Program-made: the position numbers and the translations under genes
DNA from: Macrotrachela quadricornifera
Taxonomy: Eukaryota > Rotifera > Eurotatoria > Philodinida > Philodinidae
DNA length: 64,000 nt
Direction: 5' to 3'
NCBI GenBank assembly: GCA_022393335.1
Contig: JAJEKB010000883.1
Span: forward strand, 1-64,000
Shown here: piece after piece, positions 38,257 to 49,756 of the stretch
How the letters are laid out: every line of letters begins with the position of its first letter
How positions within the stretch are numbered: position 1 is the stretch's first letter
The notes under the pieces: model-generated
What the model saw: the letters and a program-made list of their open reading frames with translations, nothing else
Told to the model about the DNA's origin: nothing
Database searches by the model: none

Positions 38257-39250
38257 TCATTTGACTACAAGATTAACATTTATTGGTGCTATCTTTTGTC
38301 TCCGGCACACAAGTTTGGTTAAATCATTTCGAAAACGTTTGGATGCTACTAGAAATATGTAGAAGTTTCCCTAAAAGAAAATATAGAATCGTTGAAAAGT
38401 ACAAGATAACAGAATGTAAAATTACCGCATATTTAATATTAATAATAATCGTGACAATAGTAGATATAAGTAAATGAACATTTAATTGCTCTAAACTCTT
38501 CAATGCATTTGTTTTTGATAAGATATACATATGATAAATAGTGTATGGAAGGACACTAACTAGAATAATACTTATTTGTATTGAAACTAATTTAGTAAAT
38601 TGTCGATTATATTGATATTGTTGACGACGTATAATAAGAGTACGCATGTTACGATAAGTTAAGAAACCGAATATAATAAAAATTGAAATAGGTAATGAAG
38701 TGAATGGAATAAGATAAAAAAACCATTCATAATACATTGATAAAGTTGGATTTGTATTGTCACATATTTTTCCTGTTGATGAATCTATAACATCGTAATA
38801 AATAAAAGCTGGAATGCCATGTAAAGTACAAGTAACTGCAATAATATAGAGAAGACGTCGAGCAATTTTAATTGTACTCCAATTTCGAAGACGAAGATTA
38901 CGTGAAGTAACCAGAAATTGATCGACTATAGTTAAACATTCTAATGATATTGTTGTCAATGAAATAATTATCGTTAAAAGAGCTTGAATTTTACAAAAAG
39001 CAGGTGATATTATTGATAGATTAATGTCAAGAGCTGATATCGAAATACATGGTATAATAACAAGAAGAAGAAAAATTGAATTAAGTATTGATAATACCAA
39101 AAAATAAAACGTGCATGGCGTTGAACGATAATTTTGTACATTGGATAAAATAACAATAACGAGAATATTACCGGGAAGTCCAACACCAAAAATGAAACTA
39201 CTCATATAAATAGTTAACTCTTGTGCGATATACGTCAGTGATGAGGACAT
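38257..39250 (-). CDS. Rhodopsin-class G protein-coupled receptor
   Basis: Two exons, 39250-38426 and 38370-38257, 312 residues; the 55-nt intron lies inside TM7 (IKYA / GNFYIF) at phase 0 and, if ignored, the frame reads through to a false end. TM1 has GLPGNILVIVIL (the GN of helix 1 is kept), TM2 a Ser/Leu-rich helix and TM3 a Cys before it (FCKIQALL). The TM3 end reads IVDQFLVTSRNLRLRNW, i.e. DQF where DRY is expected. After TM7 comes FYIFLVASKRFRNDLTKLVCRR with Cys for palmitoylation. This architecture is that of the large bdelloid receptor family with a DRYLxxSRNxRLR-type motif. Ligand unknown. Confidence 0.85.
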
Positions 39251-39934
39251 TTTCTTTTAAAAATTAAAATTATTTGTTTGAGCTTTAATAAGATACATAT
39301 TCTATATTTATTAATTTCTTTTTATATAAGCAGAAACATCCACTTTTTCTTTAGAATTACAAGATTAAATTTAATATGTTAGTACTGTTAGTATTATTGA
39401 GTTCAAAAGAAAAATATTATAATGACATGTCGCCTTTTTTTCATTAAGATGATTTAAAAACTAAAATTTTTTTTAGCTTTTATCCTTTTGATGAATCACT
39501 GTTAATATCATTTTACAGACATTCTAAAATCATCTGTAAATATAGAAAAGAAAAATTTCTATTTGAAATTCTATTCATCAATATTTCTTTTACAATCTCA
39601 ATATAATATTAGTAGTAGAGATACATTAATTCTGATTCCAATCCTTGGCTAGAAATGAACTGCAACTGATTAGACTCGAAATCGATGCATTCCTGATTAA
39701 TAGAAACATTTTTTATTTAAAAATATATCAACGAAAACTTTATTCGTATCTATGATTTATTAAATATTTTGAATTAATATATATATGTTTTAATAAAAAG
39801 AAATAATTTATATTAATTTTCTTTACAAAAAAAAAACCTACGTTCATAAAATGAATATGTGCTTGCTTATACTTTAATATTTGGTTACAATTAATTAATA
39901 AGCAATAAATTTTAAAAAAAGAATTTGAATAAAA
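39251..39934. other. Intergenic spacer
   Basis: About 680 bp between the GPCR start and the SLC22 transporter stop, both on the minus strand. No coding signal seen. Confidence 0.5.
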
Positions 39935-42301
39935 CTAAACAGCACCATTCGTTGCCTCATTTTTAAATGCTGTACTTTCGTCAGTACTAAATCGAATTTC
40001 GAGTTGTGATCGTGTCAATGATCTTGATCTTCCACGTGAACTATATAAAATAATTAAATACTTAAAATTATTTTTTTTTCTTAATAAAAGAAAAATAATT
40101 TACGTAGTAAGTCCCATTCGTTCAACATCTTCGAGTGTTTGAGGTAATGATCTATTTAATGTTTCAGGACAAACTGTAATAAATGCAACTGCAATTACCG
40201 AAGTAATACCAAAGACAAAAATCGGAAAATGTAGCCATACTCGAGTCTAAATAAATTCATATAATATTAAAAAAAAAAGAAATTAAATTATTTACTAAAA
40301 GATCATTTGATAATGTTCCAGCAATAGCACCTAGTCGAGCAATCATTGAACAAATACCAATGCCTGTATTTCGAATCTGTGTAGGAAATAATTCATTAGC
40401 ATAAATATATATTATAGCATAAGAACCAGAAGCAAAAAATTTAAGAAGAACATTAACTATGAACATAAGAATGCGTTGACCTTAATAAAACGAAAAATAG
40501 AGAAAATATATTTAAAAAGTTTTCGAATGTATAAATACCATGACTATCTTTAATCATTAACATTTGAATAGGTACAACAAGAAATGCAAAAATTGCAAAT
40601 CCCATTACAAATAAACTATATGTTGGTTTTCGTCCCCATCGATTAAGCACAATATGAGCGAAAAAGTAAGCAAAAATTTCTACAATTGCACCGGCTGCAA
40701 ATGATATGTATGGATTAAGTAACCAAGCACCTAGAAGAATTTTAAAGTTTTATTAAAAACACAAAAAATTATTTACATTTACCTGTATTTTGTGAAACAC
40801 CATAAAAAACAAGATTTTGTACGAACCTACAGTATATTATAACACAAAGACAAATAAAAACTTTCGTTATATTATTACCATTGAAATGACATATTGAGTG
40901 TTATGATAAACATGGTTTTTGATCGAACTAAGGCCATAAATCCATGACCCTTTTCTGAAATGCGAGCTTCTTTCTAAAAAATAACAAGAAAAATAAATGC
41001 AACTTACATTTTTTTTAAACTAAATTATGATTAATCACCTTCTTTTCTTCAGTTACTAATTTCTCATATGTTACTGAATTAAAATTATTCTTATTTGTTT
41101 TAGCTATTTGACGAAGAATTTTTTCTGCTGCATGATAATGACCTTTCGATATAAGCCAACGTGGACTTTCTGGTAATACACTAAAAAATCAAAATAAAAT
41201 AAAACAAATTCATTTTTACACAGCTTACAAATAGAGAAATAAAAATGGTATTGATACTATAGCTAAAGCTATATGTAAAAGACGCCATGTTCGAAAGATA
41301 TAAGCAAATGCTAGTAGAATTAATTCACCAATTGCAAAAAAATATTGAATAACAATGCCGGTAAATAAACGTTGTTTTGGTCCAACTATAAATAAAATTT
41401 TACAAAATATCAAAAATATGGATTAAAGTCACTAACTAACCGATTTCTACACCTATAAATATAAATAAATAAATATATATATATATATATTAAAGCATTT
41501 AAAACCATTAGATTTGAATACATACCAATAACAAACCCGGTAAGAGCTATACCACGCGTTGCGCATGCTACTAAAAATCGACCGAATACAAAAAGTCCAT
41601 AACTTATTTCAAAACCAATGTGTTGTTGTGGTGCAAATGCACAAATAAAACTACCCAGACATATTAAAAGAAAAGAAATACCCATAACGGGTCGCCGACC
41701 ATATCTTTATATAAATATAAATCATTATTTTCAGAATTATAGCATTAATTTACCTATCAGATAAAGCACCAAATATCAGTGACCCAATCATATAACCGAG
41801 AAAAAAAGTAGTTTGAACAAAACTTTTGAATGAGACTCTATTACAAACCATAGACCACTAAAAATAATAATTTGTATAATAAAACATTTTTTTAAAATTT
41901 TTTTAATGGAAACTAACCTCTTCAACCAATGTTGATTGATAATATGTTCGATCAAAAATAAAACTAGTACATGCTTTTAATGGTTCATCAATTTCCCAAA
42001 AATGCTTAGATTGATTTGCACTTTGATAACATCTTTGGCATTCATGTACAGAGATTTGTTTTTTATATTCACGACATTGAGATTCACTTGGAATATGTAG
42101 ATGTATATCATTCGTAGATATTTCAACGTCAGAAAAATCGTCTGTTGATGTCCGACAACGAAAAGATGGGGTAGCGGCTGTGAATGACCATGTATAAACC
42201 ATTATTGGAGGAAGCATATATGTTAAACATATTAAGAAATACTTTACTTTTTGAAACCGACCAAATGTCCCAATAGTTTTGTAAAAGGTATCAAATTGCA
42301 T
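39935..42301 (-). CDS. SLC22-family organic ion transporter (major facilitator superfamily)
   Basis: Twelve exons, high to low: 42301-41918, 41857-41754, 41704-41526, 41452-41441 (12 nt), 41385-41229, 41180-41039, 40973-40879, 40826-40783, 40730-40539, 40480-40296, 40246-40104 and 40040-39935; 580 residues. Twelve membrane segments and a large extracellular loop after TM1 with several Cys (ECQRCYQ) are as in organic cation/anion transporters. Family motifs: WSMVCNR after loop 1, GALSDRYGRRPVMG (MFS motif A) between TM2 and TM3, VEIVGPKQR, LPESPRWLISKG after TM6, NRWGRKPTY between TM8 and TM9, and PETLNRSLPQTLEDVE after TM12. It moves organic ions or zwitterions across the plasma membrane; the substrate cannot be told. 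The tail is Ser/Arg-rich. Confidence 0.95.
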
Positions 42302-42883
42302 TTTTGATTTGTATGACGTAAAAGTAACAAGCCAGCTGATGATAAATCAACGAATGTATAAATAAGTATTCAGGATTGGTATACATATTTGGCTGATCTG
42401 TATCTTTTTTTGTTTTTTTTTTCGTCGTTCTGTACTCAATCTATATGTATCATTGTATTTAATCATTGATTATCACCTTAGATTCTCAAGTTTAGTCATG
42501 CTAAACATATTTTGTAACAAGTGAACCATACTTTCTTTTATCATAGCATTAACATGATTGGAAGATTTTTTAACTATTAACCATGTATTATAATAATGTA
42601 TGATATTCACAATTCTATTTTTATTATATGTACTCATTAGATAAGATTTGTTTTTCAGTCAATAATATAATGATTTCATAAGAAAGATGGATAAAAAAAA
42701 TGTCCTTGGACAATCACTATTACATGCTTTTTAATAAGAAAACATACAAATATTTTGATTGCATAAAGAGTTGGAAATAAGCAATTATGACAACAAAGAG
42801 CTCAAAAAACACAAAAAAAAGAGAATAACGTATATATTTTATAATTGTAAGTTCAAAAAGAAAAAAAGATTAAATAATTGCAC
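42302..42883. other. Intergenic spacer
   Basis: About 580 bp upstream of the SLC22 gene and downstream of the CAP gene, both minus strand. No coding signal. Confidence 0.5.
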
Positions 42884-44598
42884 TTAAACACCCGATGATT
42901 CATTAGGTACAGTAATAAGTTGTTTACCATTTTGTAAATGTGTTTTAAATTGTTCAGCTATTGGATATTCTTTATATTCTCCATCACCAAATGGAACATT
43001 AACACTCATTTCTGATGATTTTGATGTTATAAATTCTGTATCAAGTGATGTATTTGATAAATAAATATGACAACCATCAGTTTTTTCAATTTGTATTGTT
43101 GGTACACGTTCAATAACTTGTGCTTTCATACTTTTACAATTTATAAATTCAACTAATGATACAGCCGATGTAAATTGAAGACCAACTTTTGTACATTGAT
43201 CAAGTACAATAGAATTGACTTTACCTTCAACTACTACTGTTGAATTAGTACATTTATATATATAAATGCTATGTTTCATGTTTGTGTCTGTTATTCGAAG
43301 ATCATGTTTGCCTGTTTGATATTCAACTAACCATTTATTACCTTCAAGAGCTAATTTAGGTGGTCCACCTATTGTTGACTTTGATATATTGACCGTCTAA
43401 AGAATATTCAATAGTGATTATAATAGAAGAAAAAATTTGATTTACTTGTGGTTTAGTGGCTATTTGGGGTGGTGGAGCTTTTCCAGGTTTAGGTGGTACA
43501 ACTGGTTTTCCATCGATAAATTGTGTTGCACCTTTTTTTCCATGTGAAGAATCTCCATGCGATGTAGATTGATGTTCTAAAGAAGATTATAAAAACAATG
43601 TTCAAATAACTGAAATTTATTTGTACCTTGAATTTGTCTTAATTGTGGATTTTTATGTGTTTTAAGTTCATCAGGTACTCTTTTTAAATGAGATGTTGCG
43701 CCTTGGCCCAATGCATTGATAGAACTCATTAGCTCATTGCGGCTATTATCGGCAAGTGCACTGATAGTACTATCAAATAACATTGGAGGTGGTGGCGGCG
43801 GAGGTGGAGGAGGAGGTGGTGGAGGTGGACCACCAGCAACAGGCTTAACGGTGGATACACTAACTGAACCAAAATCGTTTTTGCCTTGTGATGCCCATGC
43901 TAAACCGGTAGTATGATGTTGTTTAACATACGCATGAAGATCATTTAATACTTTAATCCATAGTTTGACCCATTCAGCATGAGTAGCATCTTTTTCTTTG
44001 AATTCTTTCAATACACGATTTAAATAAAATTGAGCTGCCTCCGTCATATCTTTGATATGTGGACCAGGTGTTGGTGCAACAAGAATCCAACCAAGTGCTG
44101 GAATACCTTCAGAAACAGCTGATAAATGATTAAATAATGTTGATTTACGATTTTTGCTTGTAAGATCTGTAAAAAAAAATGAATTATTTTCAATTATTAT
44201 CTGTCTATATATTTTTTCTAATAATTTATCTCAATCATACTTGTAATAGTTTCAATTTCGGTTGATTGTGGTTTAATTGCTTCCATAATTTGTTGATCAC
44301 TCGGTTTTTTACTTTGTACAGCTTGCCTTAAAAATTGTTGTTGAGCATTAAAAAGAGATCCAACATGATTACTCATTGTAGCCAATTCGTCACCAATCTT
44401 TTGTGAAACAAGCAAAAATGGTTTGACCGATTCATTAATTAATGTATCATAATCACGTAATATAGGTGAATTATCAATTTCATTGGCCGAATGATCAATT
44501 ACATTTGATTGACTACTAGAACCTGTAGATGATAGATGGCTAACAACAGATTCAAGCCGATTTGTTACAGCTTCAAGACGTTTCAATTGATCATCCAT
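42884..44598 (-). CDS. CAP: Adenylyl cyclase-associated protein (cyclase-associated actin regulator)
   Basis: Four exons, 44598-44241, 44166-43627, 43576-43446 and 43396-42884, 513 residues. CAP recycles actin by helping cofilin-bound filaments depolymerise and recharging G-actin. Visible in order: an N-terminal oligomerisation segment (DQLKRLEAVTNRLESVV), the helical folded domain (FNHLSAVSEGIPALGWI, FYLNRVLKEFKEKD, LNDLHAYVKQHHTTGLAW), a run of about 15 Pro, a WH2 actin-binding motif (HLKRVPDELKTHKNPQLR), a second short PPKPGKAPPP stretch, and the C-terminal beta-helix CARP domain (KWLVEYQTGKHDL to the end). Length is close to animal CAPs (about 475). The start codon follows a TTTTTTAG by two bases, so the 5' leader is probably spliced there. 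Confidence 0.97.
43785..43830 (-). repeat. Coding (CCN)n run for the CAP poly-Pro tract
   Basis: On the plus strand this is a GGN-rich run; on the gene strand it encodes the profilin-binding poly-proline of CAP. The antisense poly-Gly frame over it is a shadow. Confidence 0.9.
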
Positions 44599-45341
44599 TT
44601 CTAAAAAATGAAACAAATTCTAGTGACAGATGCGAAGAGGTCACTTGTCTAAACAGAAGAGAAAGAGAAAAAACAAGAGCTATTCTTCATTTTCTAATGA
44701 ATAAAACAAAGGCGCATTAATATATACAATTTTTTTAATGTAAAAAAGATACGTCGAAAATAAAAATGGCAAATGAAATGATTCATTCCTATTAAACAAT
44801 TCGAATGAAATGCGAAAACATACATTCGAAATAGTGCAATGCGAAAAAAAAGGATTGATAAGCAAAAAGAGAACGAAAAAATAACGATGTCATAAGTTAC
44901 ATATAGAATGTGATTTTATTCGGCAACAAAACGAAAGTATGTATGATTTCTTTTTTTATTCAGTTCTACTCGTTTAGAATTTCATTAGCAAAAAAAAATA
45001 TAACAAAGTCACGAAGAAAGTGAATAAGAGAATAAAATAGAAAAAAAAATTATCGATTTGACTCGTTAGTTGACTAACCAAGTGACACAATGATATTTTT
45101 CGCAGAGGTCGCTTATTCACATCTGTCATTTAAATATGACAAATAAACGAATTTAATCATTCAAAATGAGACAACTCAATGAATCAGTTAATCAATAAAA
45201 TGATTCAATATTATCACCGTTTATTTTTAATCTAAGACTTGTTTACAAATAGAATATATCTTATTTAGATCTTTTTTGCATACACATATTCTGTATTAAA
45301 TTGAATAAATACAAAGAAAAAAGAACAATCTTTTTCTAATT
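44599..45341. other. Intergenic / CAP promoter region
   Basis: About 740 bp between the CAP start and the CNBD2-like stop. No coding signal; expected to contain the CAP promoter and leader. Confidence 0.5.
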
Positions 45342-48300
45342 TTAAGCAGCACCAATAAGAATTTGTTGTTGTTGCTGTTGATGATGTTTTTGTTCATTTA
45401 TATTTGACGAACGTATTATATTTTGTGGATGTTGTTGATTAATACGTTCAAATGCATCTATATATACTTGTTTTGAAAAACGTTTCCAAGCTTCATTTGT
45501 ATGATATGTTTTATAAAAAGCAGCATCATTTGGAAATGGAATTTCGTTTCGACGAACATTTTTTTTATATTGTTCAGATGCAAAATGTGTAAAAGATAAT
45601 TTATTTAATAAAAGACATTCACATTCATTACTAACTAATGTTAATGCTGGTTGGTTTGGAAATAACATATCTGTTAAACCCTACAATAAATCATTTTATC
45701 AAATATAATTATTAATAAATATTCTATTTTATAAATTAGATTTCAACTAAATTCAAAGATATATTGTAGTAATTCTTTCCTTTTATCGTATTTCATATGT
45801 TCATTGTATAGGAATTGTACTAATCGTTTTCTTTTTTTAAAACAAATCAAAACTATACTTACAAAATGTTGACCTTCATTTAATGTTTTAACATGTACAT
45901 ATATCATTTTATCAGGATGAATTAATTTAGGTTTTTTAGGTATCTAATTCAAAAATCACAAAAGTTTTTTTATTAGTAAATATAATTCTATTACTTTAGT
46001 TAATGATCGACTTCGTTTTGATAGTGCAGTTGCTGATGTTAATTTTGTCGTATTAGTATTTATTGATAATGCATCATAATCAATTAATTGTAATCGATCA
46101 CGTTTATCAACTAAACCAGGAAATTTCTATAAAAAATAAAAACGATACAAAAAAAAAATTTCATAAATCAATTTATTTACTTTATTATCATTAGTAACAC
46201 TTCGAGATGTTGTTGATAATGCTGATGAAATTCGTTGATCATCAATTGGTGAACGACGTAAACGACTTAAACGAAAATCAGCATCAAGTGTATTTGTATC
46301 TGTTATAGATTCATTAATATCACCACTAAGTTGAATTTCAGAAAATAATGTATGATTATCTCCTGCCGCTTCGTCTTCATTGTCAGCAGCTATACGAAAT
46401 AAATTTTTTTTATATTTAAAAAATATAAAAAAAAGCAAACTTTTTTCATTTTCTATTCGATCAGAATCATTTTTTGCTGTTTCTTGTTTATGATCATTTG
46501 CATCAAGACGTTTCCATATAGCAAGTGAACCTTTTTTAACAACAAATATATGTTTCATACGTCGAGTATCTTTTGCAATGACTTCCGATGGCCTATATTA
46601 ATAAAATTATTAAAAACTAAAAACAAAAGAAAAAGCATGTTCCAATATACCCAAAATGGCAATGTTGGATTGCATTTGGAATTTCATTCAAACGTTCAAT
46701 AGGAAAACCACGTAAGAATGGTACATGATATCTGTAAAAACATGAAATAATTTTTAATTGTTGACAAAAGTCTTTTTTTTTTTGTTTTACTTTAGAAATC
46801 GTAAATCATCTTTACTACAATGTCGATCATTAGTCATATAAATTGATTTAAAATCCTATACAAATCAATTAATTTGAAAATAATTGTATTAATATATCTA
46901 TATTTACATCTTTCCATATAACTAATAATTCAAGTTTTGTTTCTGATGTGACAGTAAAATTTTGTGTGGAATCAGTCATTAAAGCTTTCTCCTTCAATAT
47001 AGAAGAAAAATAAATTTAGTTTTTAATATTAATGATAAGAAATAATCTTACTCCAAATGTACATCCTCTTGTTAAAACAGTCAATGTTTCAACATTACCA
47101 TCAGCTGCTCGTTTATATGTTAGAACAGCTGAACCAGATAGGACTATATAAAAGCAAGCAGGTCGTTCACCTTGTCGAATAATTGTACGTCGTCCAGGAT
47201 GACTAAAAATAAGAGGATTATATAGTGGACATATCAAATTCGATTATAACGGTTTCAAAAGATATTATTTATGATTATTTTCATTCTGCTTTTTTAAGAG
47301 ATAATTTCGTTTGGTTAAAATTGAATCTGAATGAGATTTAAATAATAAAGACTTGAAATCATTTTTAGGATATTAAGGTCTTTCAATGTTTTTTTTGGGA
47401 CTTCATTTTTGTATTACTCTGTAATACTTGAAGATTTCCCTTAAATTCTCAATCCTTTCGTTTAAATTTTTTCAACATTGATTTTTTTTAACTAAAAAAC
47501 TGTATTCATTTGTGTCAATTGCAACTAATATCTACATTTAATTGAATTATCTGTAAAAAGAAATTGTCTGATAAAATAAGCATTTAGACATTACTCTTAC
47601 CATTCATACCAAGCTTGCTGCAGTAATTGATTTTGTAATCCTTTTGGTAATCGTGTAAATGGTTTAATATCCGCTAAACATTTTCGAATCTAAATAGATA
47701 CAAAAAAAAAAGTTTATTGTCATGGTAACAAAACAATTGAAAGAAAAATGTTTTATGATAATACTGAATTTCAATTAGCATCATTTCATATAAAAAATGA
47801 AAATAATGATCATATTTATAAAAATGAAAATAATATTTTAATTAATAATCAACATAAACAAAAACAATCTACGATAAATATAATTTTAATTGGTGATAAA
47901 AATATTGGTAAATTAAAATTAATAAAACAATTTACTCAAAATATATTTCTAAGAAAAAAATCTATTAAAAAATATGATAATTCAATAGATATTATTTATA
48001 AACGAAATAATCAATCGAATGAACAAAAACTTCACTTAAAATTTCATCATATTAATCTATCATATAAAAATAAAAATAATTTTATTTCTATTTATCCATC
48101 TGCTGATTGTCTTCTTTTTATTTATGATATTAATAATCAAATATCATATAATCATTTAATTGATCGTTGTTTACCTTTGATTCAAAATAATCAATCTGAA
48201 CATATTTGTTCATATTCTTTAATTGGAATTAAACATAATAATTCTCGACAAGTTATACCTTCTCATATAGATACATTTGTTAAAAATTTTCAATTATTCT

Positions 48301-49756
48301 ATTATGAAATAACATCAATAACTAATTATTATGAATTATTAAAAAATATTTTAGATAATTATTTTCAAATAAAATTAAAAGAAAAATAATTTTCATATGA
48401 AATCTCTTAGTAAAATATCTCTATTAAGTTTTCGTCTATTAATAGATTATAAGAGAATCAAAAGTAGTCGATTTAAATGAAAATTTCATATTTTGAATTT
48501 TTTTCTAATTCAACGGTGATTCATAAAAGCAAATTTATATAACATAAAAGTTTCAAATGTCTTAGTAAATATATTTGCTCATTTTTCGAACATTTAAATG
48601 TAATTGAAGAAGATGGAAAGTAATTGGTTAGAACCAAATTTGATATTCTTTCTAAATATATCTTCAAAATTTTGCTATGCTTACGACTTGTCAGCTGTAC
48701 GATAATATTTCAAAAGTCAACTAATTTGTATTGAAATTGCTGTGATTATAATATAAAACTGACGCACATGAAAAATTCTATATAGATGTAGTTTTTGGCT
48801 TCTATAAAAGATTTACTCTAATAAATAAATTCCAAATAAGAAAAAAATTTAGAACAACAAATTCTCTCTTGTGAGCTATATTTAACGAAAATTGAACAGA
48901 GATATTGTGTTAAGAGTTTTTATTCGCAGATTAATTAATTACCTCATCAGCATTGTTAATATCACGTTCACCTGGTGGTTGTTTAAAAAATTCTTCGACT
49001 ATAGGTAAAATTTCGATCTAGAAATTAAATGTTTATAAATATGAAACATTTCATTTTCTTTTTTGTTACTGATCGAATTTTAAAATTTGATTTATCAAAC
49101 ATATATTTTTCTGATGGACCGGTTGCTTGCAAATAAGATTGATAAACCGCTGAAAGTGTTTTATTTCTATTAGAAAAAGAAAAAAAAAAGAAAGGAAAAA
49201 GAGGTAAAAATTTCATATTTCCTTTTATTTTTATGAATACTTGTTTTGGGCAATTTTACACCAATAAATTGAGAATAAAATTAAATTGCCCGCTCGACGA
49301 AATATCAATGTTAATTTAGTTGGTGTAGGCTAAAAGAAAATATAGACAAAAGAATTAATCAAAAAAAAAAACAAAAAAAAGGAAAATATCTAATAAATCT
49401 ACTCGAGACTCATATGGTGAATGAGCATTTGTTGAGCGAATACTAAAACTTGAAACCATTGATGGATGTGCCATTTTTATACGTGATGAATGATCACTTG
49501 GAATAGTTGTACTTAAACTTGATGATATTTTTGTTCGATTTCCAACTATTGTTGGTACATGACGATGTGGTGTTAAACGAAGAAGATTTTCAAAGAAATT
49601 TTTCATTGGATGTGATGTCGTTGATATTGGTAATGGAATAAAACCATAATAATTTTGAATTGGTGGTTGACTTTTTGAACGAAGTGATTGTTGTATTTGA
49701 GATTTATCAGGATGAACATTACCTGTTGTTGGTATTGATAAAGCGCTTGATAGCAT
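45342..49756 (-). CDS. Cyclic nucleotide-binding domain protein, CNBD2-like
   Basis: Fourteen exons, high to low: 49756-49403, 49329-49241, 49166-49070, 49017-48943, 47689-47601, 47202-47052, 46991-46908, 46855-46791, 46731-46651, 46592-46441, 46389-46181, 46126-45995, 45943-45863 and 45680-45342; 665 residues. A Ser/Pro-rich N terminus precedes FRRAGNLILFSIYW, like the start of CNBD2. A cNMP-binding domain follows: IRKCLADIKPFTRLPKGLQNQL, GRRTIIRQGERPACFYIVLSGSAVL, then TFGEKALMTDSTQNFTV, where the Arg usual in the phosphate cassette is missing. A second half with similar helices (FLRGFPIERLNEIPNAIQHCHF) and a split strand region with an acidic/Ser-rich insert comes next. The tail is poly-Gln/His. 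CNBD2 acts in sperm/cilia in mammals; role here is inferred only. Exon 46441-46592 is separated from the next by a 51-nt intron that is also open in frame. The 1,253-nt intron 47690-48942 hosts another gene. Confidence 0.85.
47748..48389 (+). CDS. Ras-like pseudo-GTPase nested in a CNBD2-like intron
   Basis: Single exon, 213 residues, on the opposite strand within the fifth-from-top CNBD2-like intron. Residues from about 43 follow a Ras/Rab fold: strand plus P-loop INIILIGDKNIGKLKLIKQFT, later ADCLLFIYDINNQISYNHLID (the beta-4/alpha-3 region of Rabs), SYSLIGIKHNNSRQV in the place of the NKxD region, and a final FYYEITSITNYYELLKNIL like the ETSA/alpha-5 region. Key nucleotide residues are altered: the P-loop GK is followed by Leu, not Ser/Thr; the DTAG switch-2 motif is absent; NKxD is lost. 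There is no C-terminal prenylation Cys. It therefore looks like a degenerate paralogue or a pseudo-GTPase. It is intronless, which suggests retroposition. Codon use is like that of its neighbours. Confidence 0.65.
   Translation: MFYDNTEFQLASFHIKNENNDHIYKNENNILINNQHKQKQSTINIILIGDKNIGKLKLIKQFTQNIFLRKKSIKKYDNSIDIIYKRNNQSNEQKLHLKFHHINLSYKNKNNFISIYPSADCLLFIYDINNQISYNHLIDRCLPLIQNNQSEHICSYSLIGIKHNNSRQVIPSHIDTFVKNFQLFYYEITSITNYYELLKNILDNYFQIKLKEK

Noticed and set aside
43716..43916. Poly-Gly open frame on the plus strand
   Set aside because: Shadow of the CAP poly-proline tract.
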